Source: DATMBL01 sp035559295
GTDB taxonomy: Bacteria; Desulfobacterota; Binatia; UBA9968
Direction: 5' to 3'
DNA: 14,614 nt
NCBI GenBank assembly: GCA_035559295.1
Contig: DATMBL010000344.1
Span: forward strand, 1-14,614
The notes under the pieces were generated by a model, which was not told where the DNA came from, made no database searches, and was given only the letters and a program-made list of their open reading frames with translations. The number at the start of each line of letters is the position of its first letter. The first letter of the stretch is position 1. A program made the position numbers and the translations under genes. Positions 14,511 through 14,614 of this stretch are shown here, in pieces.

Positions 14511-14614
14511 CTCGCTCTTCAACGAAGCTCGGGCCGAACGGCTAGGTGCTCCAACTTCCTTCGTGAGGTCCCTTTCATGGTGAGGCTCTCGAACCCCTGA
14601 ACGCATTTTTCACA
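14511..14614. repeat. Degenerate copies of a dispersed 'ttcatggtgagcctgtcgaacc'-type repeat
   Basis: Two adjacent segments, cttcaacgaagctcgggccgaacgg (14518-14542) and ttcatggtgaggctctcgaacccctgaa (14574-14601), resemble the common intergenic motifs cttcgacaagctcaggacgaacgg and ttcatggtgagcctgtcgaaccatgaa. The second keeps partial ends of an inverted repeat (ttcatggt against acccctgaa). A 19-codon minus-strand frame starting at 14579 lies inside it and is judged non-coding. No clear promoter for the minus-strand operon is seen here; it may lie beyond the window edge. Confidence 0.4.

Noticed and set aside
14523..14579. 19-codon minus-strand frame starting MKGTSRRK as a leader peptide
   Set aside because: It coincides with repeat-like sequence, has no clear ribosome site and no attenuator structure linked to the downstream gene.
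1..14614. Transfer RNA, ribosomal RNA, insertion sequences, phage genes or attachment sites
   Set aside because: On reading both strands no tRNA-like cloverleaf, rRNA segment, transposase, integrase or long terminal inverted repeats were recognised. A covariance-model scan would be needed to exclude small RNAs.

Overview
The window is GC-rich, densely coded bacterial chromosome. No ribosomal RNA, tRNA, CRISPR array or transposase is visible. The gene families (DUF58/BatA/DUF4159 cluster, LOR/SDH-type ornithine cyclodeaminase, aspartate dehydrogenase) and the intergenic gaps filled with short dispersed repeats resemble uncultured soil or subsurface lineages such as Desulfobacterota, Binatota or Methylomirabilota. 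That placement is a low-confidence inference, because no phylogenetic marker gene is present.

Layout. (1) 1-6386, plus strand: the C-terminal end of a small HDxxH protein, then four tightly packed genes encoding a DUF58 protein, a BatA/VWA membrane protein, a Tat-exported DUF4159 protein and a second VWA membrane protein with a glutamine-amidotransferase-like fold. This is the known MoxR-associated envelope cluster, but no MoxR ATPase lies directly upstream of DUF58. (2) 6424-7218, plus: an exported metallo-beta-lactamase-fold protein with a changed metal-ligand motif. (3) 7321-8379: a divergent pair, a Spy/CpxP-like periplasmic protein (minus) and an antibiotic-biosynthesis-monooxygenase-like protein (plus), separated by two clear sigma70-type promoters and an operator-like repeat zone. 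(4) 8449-10552, plus: a LOR/SDH-domain ornithine cyclodeaminase followed by an ArgZ-type arginine dihydrolase. In cyanobacteria these two activities are domains of one protein (AgrE); here they are separate genes in the opposite order. (5) 10719-14472, minus: an apparent operon reading aspartate dehydrogenase, then a three-domain ThDP enzyme, then an MFS transporter.

How the genes may work together. The ArgZ/OCD pair would convert arginine to ornithine, ammonia and CO2, and then ornithine to proline and ammonia. The minus-strand operon would interconvert aspartate (or an analogue) with its 2-oxo acid, act on a 2-oxo acid with ThDP, and move a product or substrate across the membrane; the real substrates cannot be read from sequence. 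The best candidates for something not fully described are the split AgrE-like arginine-to-proline module, the aspDH-ThDP-MFS operon whose first gene appears to start at CTG, and the MBL protein with an HxHxAH motif.
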